Below, one piece after another: positions 33,468 to 43,960 of a DNA stretch of 64,000 nucleotides. The notes beneath the pieces were generated by a model, which ran no database searches, was not told the origin of the DNA, and saw nothing but the letters and a program-made list of their open reading frames with translations. Location of the stretch: assembly GCA_033819885.1 (NCBI GenBank), contig JAQYUZ010000006.1, positions 124,001 through 188,000 of the forward strand. Direction: 5' to 3'. The position numbers and the translations under genes were made by a program. How positions within the stretch are numbered: the first letter of the stretch is position 1; each line of letters begins with the position of its first letter. This DNA is from Microbotryomycetes sp. JL201. Lineage: Eukaryota; Basidiomycota; Microbotryomycetes.

Positions 33468-35607
33468 TCATGCGCGAAACGGGCTGTCGGTCGCTCGTGA
33501 ACGTGTCAGCTCGGTTGGCCCTGCAACGTCATTGGGACACATTGTTGGCTGACCGTATAGCAAGATGATTGCGCCAGCAATCATGACTCCGCCAGCGTAC
33601 CAGGCCACCGCTTGATAGTTTCCTCCGGACTTGCTCAACACGACGCCAGACACGCTTGCGCCAGCGAGTTGGCCTGGAGAGTTGACCAGTACTGTGAAAC
33701 CCACAATGGTTGCGAGTCCTTGGACGCCAAACAGTTGCGCCGCGGCGACAGGAATCAAAGACTGATCGTCAGAATACGTCAGACCTACGTCGAAGGAAAC
33801 TAGCTAGTTGCCCGAGTTTGGAGACTGACCATGAACCAGTTTCCTGTTGCGCCTTGCAAGATTGCAAAAGCGAGGATCGATCCATAAGAATGTGTAAAGG
33901 GCCACATGACGCATTGTAGGAAACCGCCAAGGAAGAATGTTGTCAACATGGCATTGACTGGTCCAAACTTGTCAGCTAAAAAGCCAGAGCCGACCTGACC
34001 GAACAAAGGCCCTGCATCAGCACGGACGAGCTCGATTCAGTTTGACGAAAGCTCACTCGACCAAAACAGCCCGCCAGGTTCATTACGACGAGGGGTAGAG
34101 CAGGCAAGATGGTTTTTGGGTCGAGTTCGGGACACTTGAGTGTCGTATAAGCCGTCAAATAGTAAGCCGGTGTCAAGAAACCAAACACGGCAACAAAGAT
34201 CGATAGCTCGAATGAGTAAAACGTCGGACGTTGCCAAATGCCGGCTGGAAGCCAGTTTCGATTCCTTTTACACTGCTCGCCGCAACGAAGAGGCACTTTG
34301 CGCTCTTTCAAGAGGAGCCAGCCGATGCAACACAAGACGAAATTGATGGTGGCGTATATCTTGCGGAGGAGAAGTCAGTTGCGCGGGTCGTTGGGCGTCA
34401 TCTATCATGCGAGCCTAAGCTCACAATCATTGTTCTTCTATAGCCGAGTTTTGGCAGCATTGCACGATTGACCAAGGAGAAAAGCGCACCTCCGAATCCG
34501 CTGCCTGTCGGCGTGCGTCAGCAAGAAGGTCTGTAGCCCGAAACCCTCATTCTTACCTCCAGCACACAGACCCGTGGCGACACCACGCTTCTTCTTGAAC
34601 CACTGACTCGGCAGAGACAAGTACAGAGGCAGTCCAAGACCCATGACGATGCCGAGAAGTGCACCTTGAGCCAGGAACAATCCGATGAGGGATTTGTAGA
34701 CGAATGCCGAGATGATTTGGACGGCATACGTCGACACAACGTTGACTGCAAGTACCCGCTTGTATCCACTGTAATGAAACTACTTTCAGGTTCGCTGCCC
34801 ACAACGAACGAGGCTGCGGAACAGCGACTTACAAGACTTCGCCGCACCGACCAGCAGCAAAAGAAGTGACCGCCATCATCTTGAGAATGAACGAGGACGC
34901 GTCAGAGACGAGTCATCAAATGCCAGCCGTCAGTAAAGTCTGGACGCACAAAGTTTGAAAGGCCGGCAACAAGCGTCAAAACGGACAGCTCGACATCTTT
35001 GTGAGGTCCTGCCTTGAGCTCGGCCAGGAATACACCCCAAGTCAATCCATATGCCATTTGCGTGCAGCAGAAGAAACCTGCGCCCTGAAGTGATTTACAG
35101 AGAACGAACCCAGCACGGCGTCAGCGGTTCGCTTATAAAATCGCACCGGCCCGCGGTTTCTGGGCGACTGACCAGCACGATGAGCCAAGCCTTGCCTCCG
35201 TCCGGATAATCGTCCCACACTTCGCCCTTGTCGACGACTGTTCTCTCGCTTTTTTCTTCGTCATCGTCCTCTGACTTTGCAGATTCAAATTGACCGGCGT
35301 CGCCCCGTCGGCGGCCGCTGCTGCAACTCGTGCTCAACCTCCTGTCGCATTCTTCGTGCTGATCCAATTCGACGGCTGGAATAGCTTCTGCAGTACAGAA
35401 TTGTCGTAGAGCTTGTCCGCCGAGCAGGACAGGTGGTTGAGGCGTGGATGGACTTGCTTGGGCGTCCGTCTTTCGTCGATCATCCGCACAGTCGCCGATG
35501 CATTGTGAGCCTCGGTCATCGTCGCGCATGGTCGAGTGACTGCCAGACAGAGAGCTGGATCGCTCGTGTGTCGGTGGTTCGTTGCGTTTGTCTTTATCGC
35601 CCGACAT
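33468..35607 (-). CDS. MFS transporter, monocarboxylate-transporter-like
   Basis: The start is MSGDKDKRNEPP at 35607; codons further upstream in frame are not ATG. A ~130-residue acidic, serine-rich cytoplasmic leader ends in DYPDGGKAWLIVL, the usual opening of fungal MCT-like carriers, and is spliced to GAGFFCCTQMAYGLTWGVFLAE. Twelve hydrophobic segments can be followed through many small exons. Examples are ALLGIVMGLGLPLYLSLPSQWF with the following KKKRGVATGLCAGG loop, LSIFVAVFGFLTPAYYLTAY, VMNLAGCFGRV, GSGFLADKFGPVNAML and GLATIVGFTVLVNSPGQLAGA. The protein ends DSPFRA. The substrate (monocarboxylate, vitamin or other) cannot be inferred. It faces the homeodomain gene tail-to-head, separated by about 210 bp. 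Confidence 0.85.
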
Positions 35608-35672
35608 GGGACCTCCCAAAAAGTCAAAACTGGAACCGAACGAGCGACCTCGTGCCGGTTTCGTGCCGAGAC

Positions 35673-35682
35673 ATCACGTGAT
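35673..35682. promoter_or_regulatory. Palindromic E-box, ATCACGTGAT
   Basis: Perfect 10-bp palindrome with a CACGTG core, 66 bp upstream of the MFS transporter start codon (minus strand). Candidate bHLH-type site; the role is inferred from motif and position only. Confidence 0.5.
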
Positions 35683-35820
35683 CATTCGTTGTGTATATTG
35701 TCAGACACATAATAAACCAATTCTTCTTCTGTTGTAGGGTATCTACATGTGTACGAGTGCAGTCGCTCGAGGTATTACAGTCCATATTACTCTTCCGTTT
35801 TGACATGCTCTCGCCTGTCC

Positions 35821-38174
35821 TTAATGAAATCCTCCGAGGCCCAGCAACAGTTCCGCACATTCGCGTTCAGTCTCGTCAGACTCGCGCACGCGCACGACAC
35901 CGTCGACAACCTTGCCATTCACTTCGCCAACCTTTGCCGAGTGTCGACGAAGCGAGAACCCGGTCGATTCGTGTTTAGGTGTGCCAATGACGACGCTGTT
36001 GTCAGTCGACGTGCTCGAGAATGACAAGTCACCCATGTCAGAGTCATGGTCGGCGAGGCTGACGCCGCTGCCAGGTCCACCGTGGCCAGCATCGGCAGAT
36101 GCAGCTGAAGTCAACGAAGCTTGACGCTGACGCCCAAGTTCTTGAGCAGCGGCATCGATGAGCATCGTTGCAGAATAGCCAGCTTTGGATCCAGCGGCTG
36201 CCACGTTTGACGTGATCGATGCCGACTGCTTCTTGCCTCTTGATCTCGAATGCGTAGACGACTGAGACGACGTCCGACGAGCCTGCTTGGGCCGCGTAGT
36301 CATTGCTGGACCGTTTGCAACGCTCAACTCTTCATGCCCGACAATGCGAGCCCGCTTTCGTTCGAGAGCCGAGAGTGCGTCTGTCGCTTCGCCACCGGCG
36401 CGAGATCCTTCGATCGTCGCCGTCATCGAAGCCGTCGTCCGCTTTTGCCTTGCTGCTGTTGTAGCAGATTCCGAGAACCCAAGTCGCACGCCTCGAGTCG
36501 GCGGGCGATGAGCTGCTCTCGTGCTGCCCGAATGTCGGGCCAAATCATCTCCAGGTCTGATTGCGGCTGGGGATGCGGGAGACGAAGGCAGATCAGATGC
36601 CATGTGTTGCAGCAGCTCGTCTCTCGCTCGCAGCCTCTTGGTGACAGGTGTTGGCGCTGGCTCTGCGCGCGTATGATCTGCTCTTGTAGTCTCTCGTTCT
36701 TCAGCCTCGACCGGTGGCTGCGTCGAACTCGTCTCGGTCTCCTCGAACCCTTCTCCCAAGGCGCGCGAGCTGAGAGCATCGACCCAGCTGCGAGCGCGAT
36801 TCAGCGTATCGTTCTCAGTCGAGGAATCTGGCTGGTCAAAGATTGAGCCCCTTATGGCGCGCTGCAAGCTCGCCAGACTGGCCGATGAGCCTTGACGACG
36901 GATTTCCGGCCTGTCGACGGTTGTCTTTGAGCTGTTGCTCTTTGACTTTGGAGGTGACGGTGGAAAGTTGAATGCGTGCGATAGTGAAGGCTTGCGTGCC
37001 AGCGGTGCATGGGATCCAAGCGGTCGCCTGCGCACGTGCTTTTTGGCTGCAATGACGCTCGTCGTCGCTGACCTATGCGTCATTTTGGCTTCTGTTCCGC
37101 TGCTCATATCCACACCATAAGCTTGCAGCGCCGGTAGCGCTACTGGGCCGACGACAGGACAAAGAACGGATGGCAAGGTCGCTCTGCCGCCGATGGTGAC
37201 GTGGGCAGTCTTGACGTCGCCAACGAGGTCTGCTTGATCACGCACGTTTTCCTTGTTGTCGGGCAAGGCTTTGTAGACTATTTCGGAAGCCTGCAGTGCA
37301 AGCCGGGTGGCGTTCTCGATGCTAGCGCTCGACGGAGGCGCCGCGGTCGATCGCGACGAAGGCGATGAGGACCTGAGCTCGTCAAACTCGCCCGAGTCCA
37401 TTTCTGGGCTGCTTCCGGCTGATGACGGTGCCGCGCTCGAACCTCGAAAGCTGCTTTGCTCCTTCTTTTCCTTTTGCCTGTGAGCATGACCGAATCGAGG
37501 AGGAACGCAAGTATAACGGAGATGAACATGTGTCAGTTATATGTTGGCTCGTCTGAGTGACACTTTGATCGTGCTAGAGTGATCCGAGCAGAGCACTGGA
37601 TGAAAACCAGTCGCGAGCTTGTTGAACGAGCGGGCGCACAAACGCGCACACGCGCGCGCGCCGGGACGCGTTAAAGTGCGCAGGCACGCGCTGCAGACGC
37701 GAGGCGCGCAAAGCAGAGCCACGAGCATCCTTGAGCTCTGCTGCGCAGATTCGAATGTGTGACTCACCTTCTGTTCTGCATCCATACTGCAACAGCGCGC
37801 GGCGTCATGCCGGGAAGCTGCTGGGCGAGCTGCGCCCGCTCGTGCGCATCCGGACGAGGATTGCGCTGGAATGCAGACTCGAGAACCGCCTGTTCGCCGG
37901 CTGTCGTCCGTCTACGACGTTTCGGGATGACTGGGTCTGCGGTCGTGCCTCTGCGCGGCTCGCTCGAGCTCATGCCGCGCGCGATGACGGTCGACGAGCC
38001 GACGACGAACGGGCTCGCCGCTGCAGGCGCGCACACAGCCTCGTCAATGACGGCAGCAGGCCTATAGAGCACGGACGGGAAGGGCAGCTTGGTCAAGTCG
38101 TCGGGCATGCCAGTCGGTCGCGCGCCAGTGCCGCTGTTGTGGGCGCCGGGCGTGACTGGAACGGGCGCCGACAT
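35821..38174 (-). CDS. Homeodomain transcription factor, 687 aa
   Basis: Two exons (38174-37768 and 37477-35821) join across a 290-nt intron. The homeodomain spans about residues 80-140: KRRRRTTAGEQAVLESAF, then ERAQLAQQLPGMTPRAVAVW and MQNRRQKEKK. The intron falls inside the recognition helix, in the NRR codons. The helix 3 motif reads WMQNRR rather than the near-universal WFQNRR. After the homeodomain the protein is long, Ser/Arg-rich and disordered, with several basic patches. It probably binds AT-rich DNA as a monomer and regulates transcription. It does not look like a typical mating-type HD pair, because there is no partner gene nearby. The gene is divergent from MOG1. Confidence 0.88.
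37626..37668. repeat. Alternating purine-pyrimidine CG/CA tract in the homeodomain gene intron
   Basis: A GC-rich run with cgcacacgcgcgcgcgcc at its core sits inside the 290-nt intron of the homeodomain gene. Such alternating tracts can adopt Z-DNA and are prone to length change. No other role is evident. Confidence 0.5.
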
Positions 38175-38369
38175 GTCTGAGCACGCACAAGGGTGCAACC
38201 GAGGCTGTGTGCGATGACTACGAGGTGAAAGCAAATGAGCTTGCGGCGCGAAGGGTGCCTTGGCCTGTCGTTGATGTGTCGAGAGCGAGTGCGAGAAACA
38301 AACGGCCTTGTTTTGCGATCGACGGCGCCGCGAAGTCAGTCGCGTCGCGCTTCGCCCTTTCCCGCCGAC

Positions 38370-39120
38370 ATGCCACGCGTCGACTTGTTCGGAGGTGCCA
38401 TACAGGCAGAATACCCTCCCAATCTGACAGATGCATCGCGAGTCTCTTTTGCACCTGCATTCTTTTTGGGAGAATTTTCTCGTGGCAAGCATCCAGCTGA
38501 CTGGCCCACGTGATCGCGATACAGCAACTTGCGACAAGTGCCGGACACGCAAGAAGTCTACTTGGCCAACGACAGTGATCTGAGCATCATCCTCGAAGTG
38601 CTCGAGCTCGTGACGGACAACGGTGCAGGCGACAACCTCGAGAGCGGTATCAGGTGAGCACGACCTGTTCAGCGACACTGCTGCTCATGGCCGTCAGCTG
38701 ACTCCTCCCGCCCGAACCAAAAGGTTCCACTTTGACTCGCTCGCGCACGACAACAGTGCTCTGTCGTCAAGTGTAACGAGCGTCTCGTCCACTACGTCAG
38801 ACGACCAGGCAACCGCACAAACGCCCATACTCGGTCCAGCGACACTGCTCGGCATTCAGACAGTCTCAAAGTTCAATCTGCCGGCAGACCAAGCAGACAA
38901 GGTTCAGCTGTGCGTCGCCTTGTGGCGATTACCGACAAAGAACGTAGACCTCGTCTTGTGTGTCAACATGCCCTTCGGAAAAGCGAATCAGAATGCGACT
39001 TCAAATGGTGTAGATCATGATGGGGGCGACCGAGAAGCACGCCACGCGCAGGACGTTTTTGAGCAGATTGTAAGGACGCTCGATATTAAAGACTTTGGCC
39101 TGTTCGCCGGAGGTGCTTGA
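38370..39120 (+). CDS. MOG1: Ran-binding protein Mog1
   Basis: Three exons (38370-38437, 38525-38653, 38724-39120) give 197 residues, the normal size for Mog1. The N-terminus MPRVDLFGGAIQAEYPPNL, then DASNLRQVPDTQEVYLANDS and SIILEVLELV, match the family. Later segments FHFDSLAHDNSA, LPADQADKVQLCVALWRLP and VDLVLCVNMPF form the rest of the fold. Mog1 binds Ran GTPase and promotes nucleotide release in nuclear protein import. The first intron has a GCGAGT donor; only this choice keeps SNLRQVPD in frame. The 195-bp gap to the homeodomain start acts as a shared promoter. Confidence 0.93.
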
Positions 39121-39269
39121 AGACCGAGACATGGCTATACTTGTAATGTAATTCAATGTAGCCATACGCTCAAGGCTATCGCATGCAGGCGGAAACGAAC
39201 CGGGTATCACTGTGCGCTAAGATTACAAGAACGAAAAACTGCTTCAGAAACAACATGCTTCCGCATCTT

Positions 39270-41392
39270 TCAAATCTGCATGATCAAATTCGATTCAGCG
39301 ACACTCAATGTCTCATTTTTTCGTTAGTAGACTCACTCGGATCAGGTAAGATCCGTTCGCTTTCGTCAGATCTGACGTGTGCACCCCCCAAAAAAAAAAT
39401 CAGCTTGAAAAAGATGAGAATCGTCTCGCACGCCAACTGACATCGAACCCATTTGACACTCTGGTAGTTTGACTTTTCAAACACCTTGAGGAAACGGACG
39501 AGCAGTCCAGATGCAGTAAACATCAACACCTGAAAGTCGATAGAAATGGGCGGTCGAGACCATGCTTTGCGAACTGTCGTTGACGACAATGACGCTTCGG
39601 CAGTAAATGTCGCGTCTGAACCGCCTTGAAACCTCGGAATCCTGCACAATTATTCAAGTTGATTCACGAACGTCCAGGTATGACACTCTGTTGTTCGTAG
39701 CGACTCACTTCCAGACGATCACATTTTCTGCAGGTACATACTTCGCTTTGCCGAGGCCGACTTTGCAATCAACTTTCGTCGTGTTGGGTGGCGCAGGTAT
39801 CTTTATTACAACGTTGCTGGCAGACAACTTTGCTGGAAAGGTGGCCTTGACGTGCACCGTGTAATCGACTCGGGTCTTGCCAATCTCTTCGACGATCGGC
39901 TGTACTCGGAAGGGCAAGTTGACGTTCGTTGTAGAGCGGTACCTGATAGTGCACGTGAGGTTCGCCCATCAGCAATGTCTGGCGAGCCTGTCTAGCCTCG
40001 AATTACCTCATTAGCTCGAATTCTCCGTCGGGAGGGATAAAAGAGATTGTCCTGTCACTGTCAAACTTGCCGAGTTTGACGCATTGGTGAAACTGGCAGT
40101 CGTCAAGCTCGACCGCGTTGGCTTCAACATTGCCCGCTTTGACCCCTGTCCCGCTGCGTCAAGGAAGTCTGTGAGCCTGACCAGCATTCAGATACAGCTG
40201 GACGCCGCTCACGACCGATCGATGACGAGCTTGTCATTCAGACCGAATTTGCACTCTGGCGTGCCACTCAAGTACGCCCTCATCAAAATTTGTCCATCAA
40301 CGTCGGCGCGGAGTACCGTTCCTGAAATGTCGCGTATATCAGCCGGCTTCCTCGCCGTAGAGAGATCGTTCTTACCTTTCGAGCTCATCGATAGGTTGAC
40401 AGTCTCGATCACGTCAACAAACGCCTCGTTCTTTCGGTATTTGACATCACTTCTCCTCCACGAAATAGCTCCGGTCGCTTGAATCGTGATCTTTTGAGCT
40501 TCTTCTCTCTGCAATAGCGGTAAATAATGGTGAGGCTAGGCCGAGAATTTGTAGCTTGCGACTGACTACTGCCTGCTCCGATTTGACGCCCTCTGTCGTG
40601 ATATACATCTTGAGTGTATCCGACTCGGAATTTTGCGGATATCCAAAGTCCAGGATCTCTGCAAAACGCAAATCGGCTCAGCTCACAGCTTGCCACCGCC
40701 GCTTGTTCCTATTCGCACCGTCCAGCAGCTCGTAGATCAAGCTTGAGAATTGGTTCAGAATTGTCAGAGCAGACGTTGGAAAAAGGCTCAGCCGGCGTGA
40801 CTGACGTAAAATTGTTCTTGATGCTGTCCTCGTCGAGCTTGCCGAAATACGACCGACCCAAATTGATGAATCTGTATGCAAACTCGTACACAAGAGCTGC
40901 ATTGACATTCTGCTTGCGCATGTGATCAAAAAATCAGAACAAAAGCATCGATCTTGCCGGCGTGTTGGTGGCGCACAACGCCGATCGGAGTGCATGTGGT
41001 GCCCAGTGCGCCAGGCCGAACAACGCGAGCAGTGCTTACCGTCTTGCAAACCGATACGAGCCACAAGCCACCATGTCTGACATGGAAAAAGGTCGTGTTG
41101 CCTAGCGTGATCATTGGCTGCGTTGGCGGTGTCGAGTTGGCAATCACATGGATTCGAAACACGTCCGAGATTGATCGTCTACGTGCGGTAAGCAGGCGTT
41201 CAAGGTACGTCAGCAGGTCGTTCAGATAGTTCTCGCATTCGGAAAAGTGACGACGTACTTGAGGTCTGGCCGAAACAGCCTCGAGATGAGCACCTCGCCC
41301 TTGAGGTTCAGTATGAAGCTGCAGAGCACGCGTCAATGTCAGCACACAGCCGAGCAACCCATCAATGATCACGCTCACAATGCCGAGATCAT
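39270..41392 (-). CDS. APM4: AP-2 complex subunit mu (Apm4)
   Basis: Medium subunit of the clathrin adaptor that recognises cargo and PIP2 at the plasma membrane. The N-terminus is [20 protein letters not shown], made by splicing a 14-nt coding first exon. It continues with [47 protein letters not shown] and [21 protein letters not shown], the longin-like domain shared with AP-2 mu. The mu homology domain has [63 protein letters not shown] and [17 protein letters not shown] with [18 protein letters not shown]. The conserved C-terminal Ile and the stop codon appear to come from a last exon of six coding bases (39275-39270) after an intron at 39336-39276. Read-through of that intron would instead end SLLTKK. 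Confidence 0.92.
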
Positions 41393-41477
41393 GGCGAGGT
41401 GGCGGTGAGCGGCGCTGCGGAACAGCAAAAGAGTCAACGCCGAGCGCGACGTCGTTCGCGTCCTGCCACTCGACACG
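41393..41477. promoter_or_regulatory. 85-bp bidirectional intergenic region, APM4 / SER1
   Basis: Only 85 bp separate the start codons of the divergent AP-2 mu and phosphoserine aminotransferase genes. The promoter elements must overlap or lie within the neighbouring transcribed regions. No clear TATA box is seen. Confidence 0.55.
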
Positions 41478-42984
41478 ATGGAGCAACAACTGCAAGAACG
41501 CGCTGCGACAGTGAGCTTGCTCTTTCTCTTTCATACGGCCAGACAAGCTCATCTCGTGGCTATAATCTGCCGCAGATCAACATGAATGCGGGGCCATCGC
41601 CTCTACCGCAGGCAGCGCTGCTTCAAGCTGCCAAGTCCTTGCTCTCATTCCAAGGCAGTCCAGGCATGGGCATCGCAGAAATAAGCCACCGCTCAAAGGC
41701 GTTTGAAGGCGTGTTGCACGCCGCCAACGACGATCTGAGGCAGCTCTTGGACGTTCCGGCCAATTACAAGATTCTGTGGATGCAAGGCGGCGGATTGACC
41801 CAATTTGCTGCGACTGTGCTCAACCTGATTGCTTGGTACCGCATCAAGCATAAGCTGCAACCTCAAGACGAAATCGAGGCAGACTATATCGTCACGGGTA
41901 GCTGGAGCGCGAAGGCAGCGAACGAAGCTACAAGAATGGGCGTCAAGGTCAACAAGGTCATCGACGGCAAAAAGCTTGGCGGAGGCAAATTCAAGACGAT
42001 TCCCGACAGCCAAGACTGGCAGTTTCAACAGTCGACCGACACCGGTCGCAAACCCGCTTTCGTCTATTATTGCGACAACGAAACGGTCGATGGCATCGAG
42101 TTTCCGGCTGAGGGCACGAAGGCTTTCCCATTCGACAAGATCGACAAGGAGGTGCCCATCGTGTGCGACATGTCGTCCAACTTTTTGTCGCGACCCGTCG
42201 ATGTTTCAAAGTACGGCATTATTTACGCTGGCGCTCAGAAAAACCTTGGGCCGTCTGGCGCAACCGTTGTCATTGTCAGAGAAGACTTGATCGGTACGTA
42301 TCGTATTTTGTCGACTTTGTGAGCGAAAGCTCATTCCATCTTGACGACTGCAGTCAACCTTGACGAGGCAGTGCAGTACGGCGGTCCGCGCACCCCATCC
42401 ATGCTCAGCTACAAAAGCATGTCTGACAATGACTCGATGTACAAGTGAGTACTAGATGCGTCAGCCGTTTCATAGGCCCAAGCGTGTCAATTGACCTTTC
42501 CCCGCTTCAGCACACCGCCAACCTTTACGATCTACGTCTGTGGACTTGTGCTGAAATCTTTGCTCGAGACGCCGCCTTTGCCGCGACAGTCGACAGGCAA
42601 ACCTTTGGCTCCGCTAGCTGACTTTGCTGCCAAGAAGTCTGGCCTCGTCTACGATCAACTAGACGATGGGTCAGACTTTTATGTTGGAACGGCAGACAAG
42701 GCCGTTCGATCTCGGATGAATCCGACATTCAGAATCAAGGGAGGTGAAGACGTAGAAAAGAAATTTGTGGCGCAGGCGAGCGAGAGAGGCATCAAAGGTG
42801 TCAATGGACATCGCAGTGTCGGCGGTGAGCTACTCTTGTCAGGTCGTGAACGAGCATGTGACGGTCCCGCTGATCCGTCCAGCTGATTGCAGGTATTCGA
42901 ACGTCAATTTACAACGCCGTCCAGCTTGAACATGTAGAGAAGCTGGTCGAATTTATGCAAGAGTTTAAGGCTGCGCATTCATAG
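41478..42984 (+). CDS. SER1: Phosphoserine aminotransferase
   Basis: Five exons (41478-41510, 41576-42293, 42354-42444, 42511-42824, 42893-42984) give 415 residues. The PLP enzyme converts 3-phosphohydroxypyruvate and glutamate to phosphoserine in serine synthesis. Motifs: INMNAGPSPLPQAAL, GMGIAEISHRSKAF, ILWMQGGGLTQFAATVLNL, GSWSAKAANEA, FVYYCDNETVDGIEF, VCDMSSNFLSRPVD, and YAGAQKNLGPSGATVVIV with the PLP-binding Lys. The end has HRSVGGIRTSIYNAV. The start MEQQLQERAAT was chosen because splicing it to 41576 directly precedes the conserved NAGPSPLP; the ATG at 41399 in another reading would give a low-quality basic leader. Confidence 0.95.
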
Positions 42985-43146
42985 ATCACATAGACTACTG
43001 GAATCGCACTTGGAGATCTCCGCCCTTGAGACGTCTTTGCCGCCTGCCCATATCCATGATGGTCGCAAAGTCACTGGGATAACAGTGACTCGTCGTTACG
43101 CTCTCGACTGAAAAGTCTGCTGCATTGGCAGGCGTACGAACAGTGG

Positions 43147-43694
43147 ATGTCGTCATTCGGCAGCGCAAGTCCGGCTTCAAATGCCGTCGAGTCGCTCATC
43201 GCACTGGGCATACCGCGACAGAAAGCTGTCTACGCATTGAAAGAACATGGCAACGAGGTAGAAGCAGCCGCAGATTGGTGTTTTACGGTCAGCTTAGCGC
43301 GCGTACTGGTCTAACGAACCTATCCTGAGAATTACTTTTTGCATTCAAGGACGGATTTGATTGGACACCACAGAATTTGCTCTCAACGTTCCATCAGCCT
43401 ATCGTGCAAGAAGAGAGCAGGATTGGCTCACGACTTGTCGATTCGATTCCTCTCGCTTCAAACTCCTCTGTCAGTGCTTCAAGTTCAATCTCACGTCCAT
43501 CAAATCGCACTGTACCTGGACATAAGCACATTCGACCTGGTATACAAGTGTCGATTGTCTTGAAGCAGGATCAGCCCACCGGTCGAAGAACAACAGGCAT
43601 CGTCAAGGAAATCTTGACTAAAGGCGACCATCCAAGAGGTGTCAAAGTGAGACTTGTCGACGGTAGAGTTAGGCGAGTTCAAGAGCTGTTGTGA
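43147..43694 (+). CDS. UBA domain fused to YwbE (DUF2196) domain, 161 aa
   Basis: Two exons (43147-43287, 43350-43694) join in frame. Residues about 12-45 form a UBA-type three-helix domain (NAVESLIALGIPRQKAVYAL then KEHGNEVEAAADWCF), which in other proteins binds ubiquitin. After a Ser-rich linker the C-terminal ~60 residues match the YwbE family: HIRPGIQVSIVLKQDQPTGR, RTTGIVKEILTKGDHPRGVK and VRLVDGRVRRVQELL. YwbE-type domains are small beta barrels found in many bacteria and fungi with no firmly known role. The pairing suggests a link between ubiquitin signals and whatever the barrel binds; that is inference. An upstream start is unlikely, since the frame is closed before the ATG at 43147. 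Confidence 0.85.
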
Positions 43695-43960
43695 AGACGA
43701 GCGCGATGCGCTAGCACATCAGAGAAACAGGCGCACAAGTCCATGAGACCATACAACGCCCGAAGACTGCGACAGTATACGCTCATAAGCATGGAATTGT
43801 TGTATTGTCATTCACCAATGTCACTCGGTTCGCGCGTCCGGGTAAGAAGCACCGAGCCCGTTCGCTTGCTCATAACAACAACGAGACCGCAAAGGGAATG
43901 TACCAGGATAAAACGACCTCAGACGCGTATAAGATCGTACGTCCAAGGAGATACGCCTGT

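Noticed and set aside
35821-38174. Mating-type homeodomain locus
   Set aside because: Only one homeodomain gene is present, with MOG1 and an MFS transporter as neighbours; basidiomycete HD mating loci have a divergent HD1/HD2 pair.
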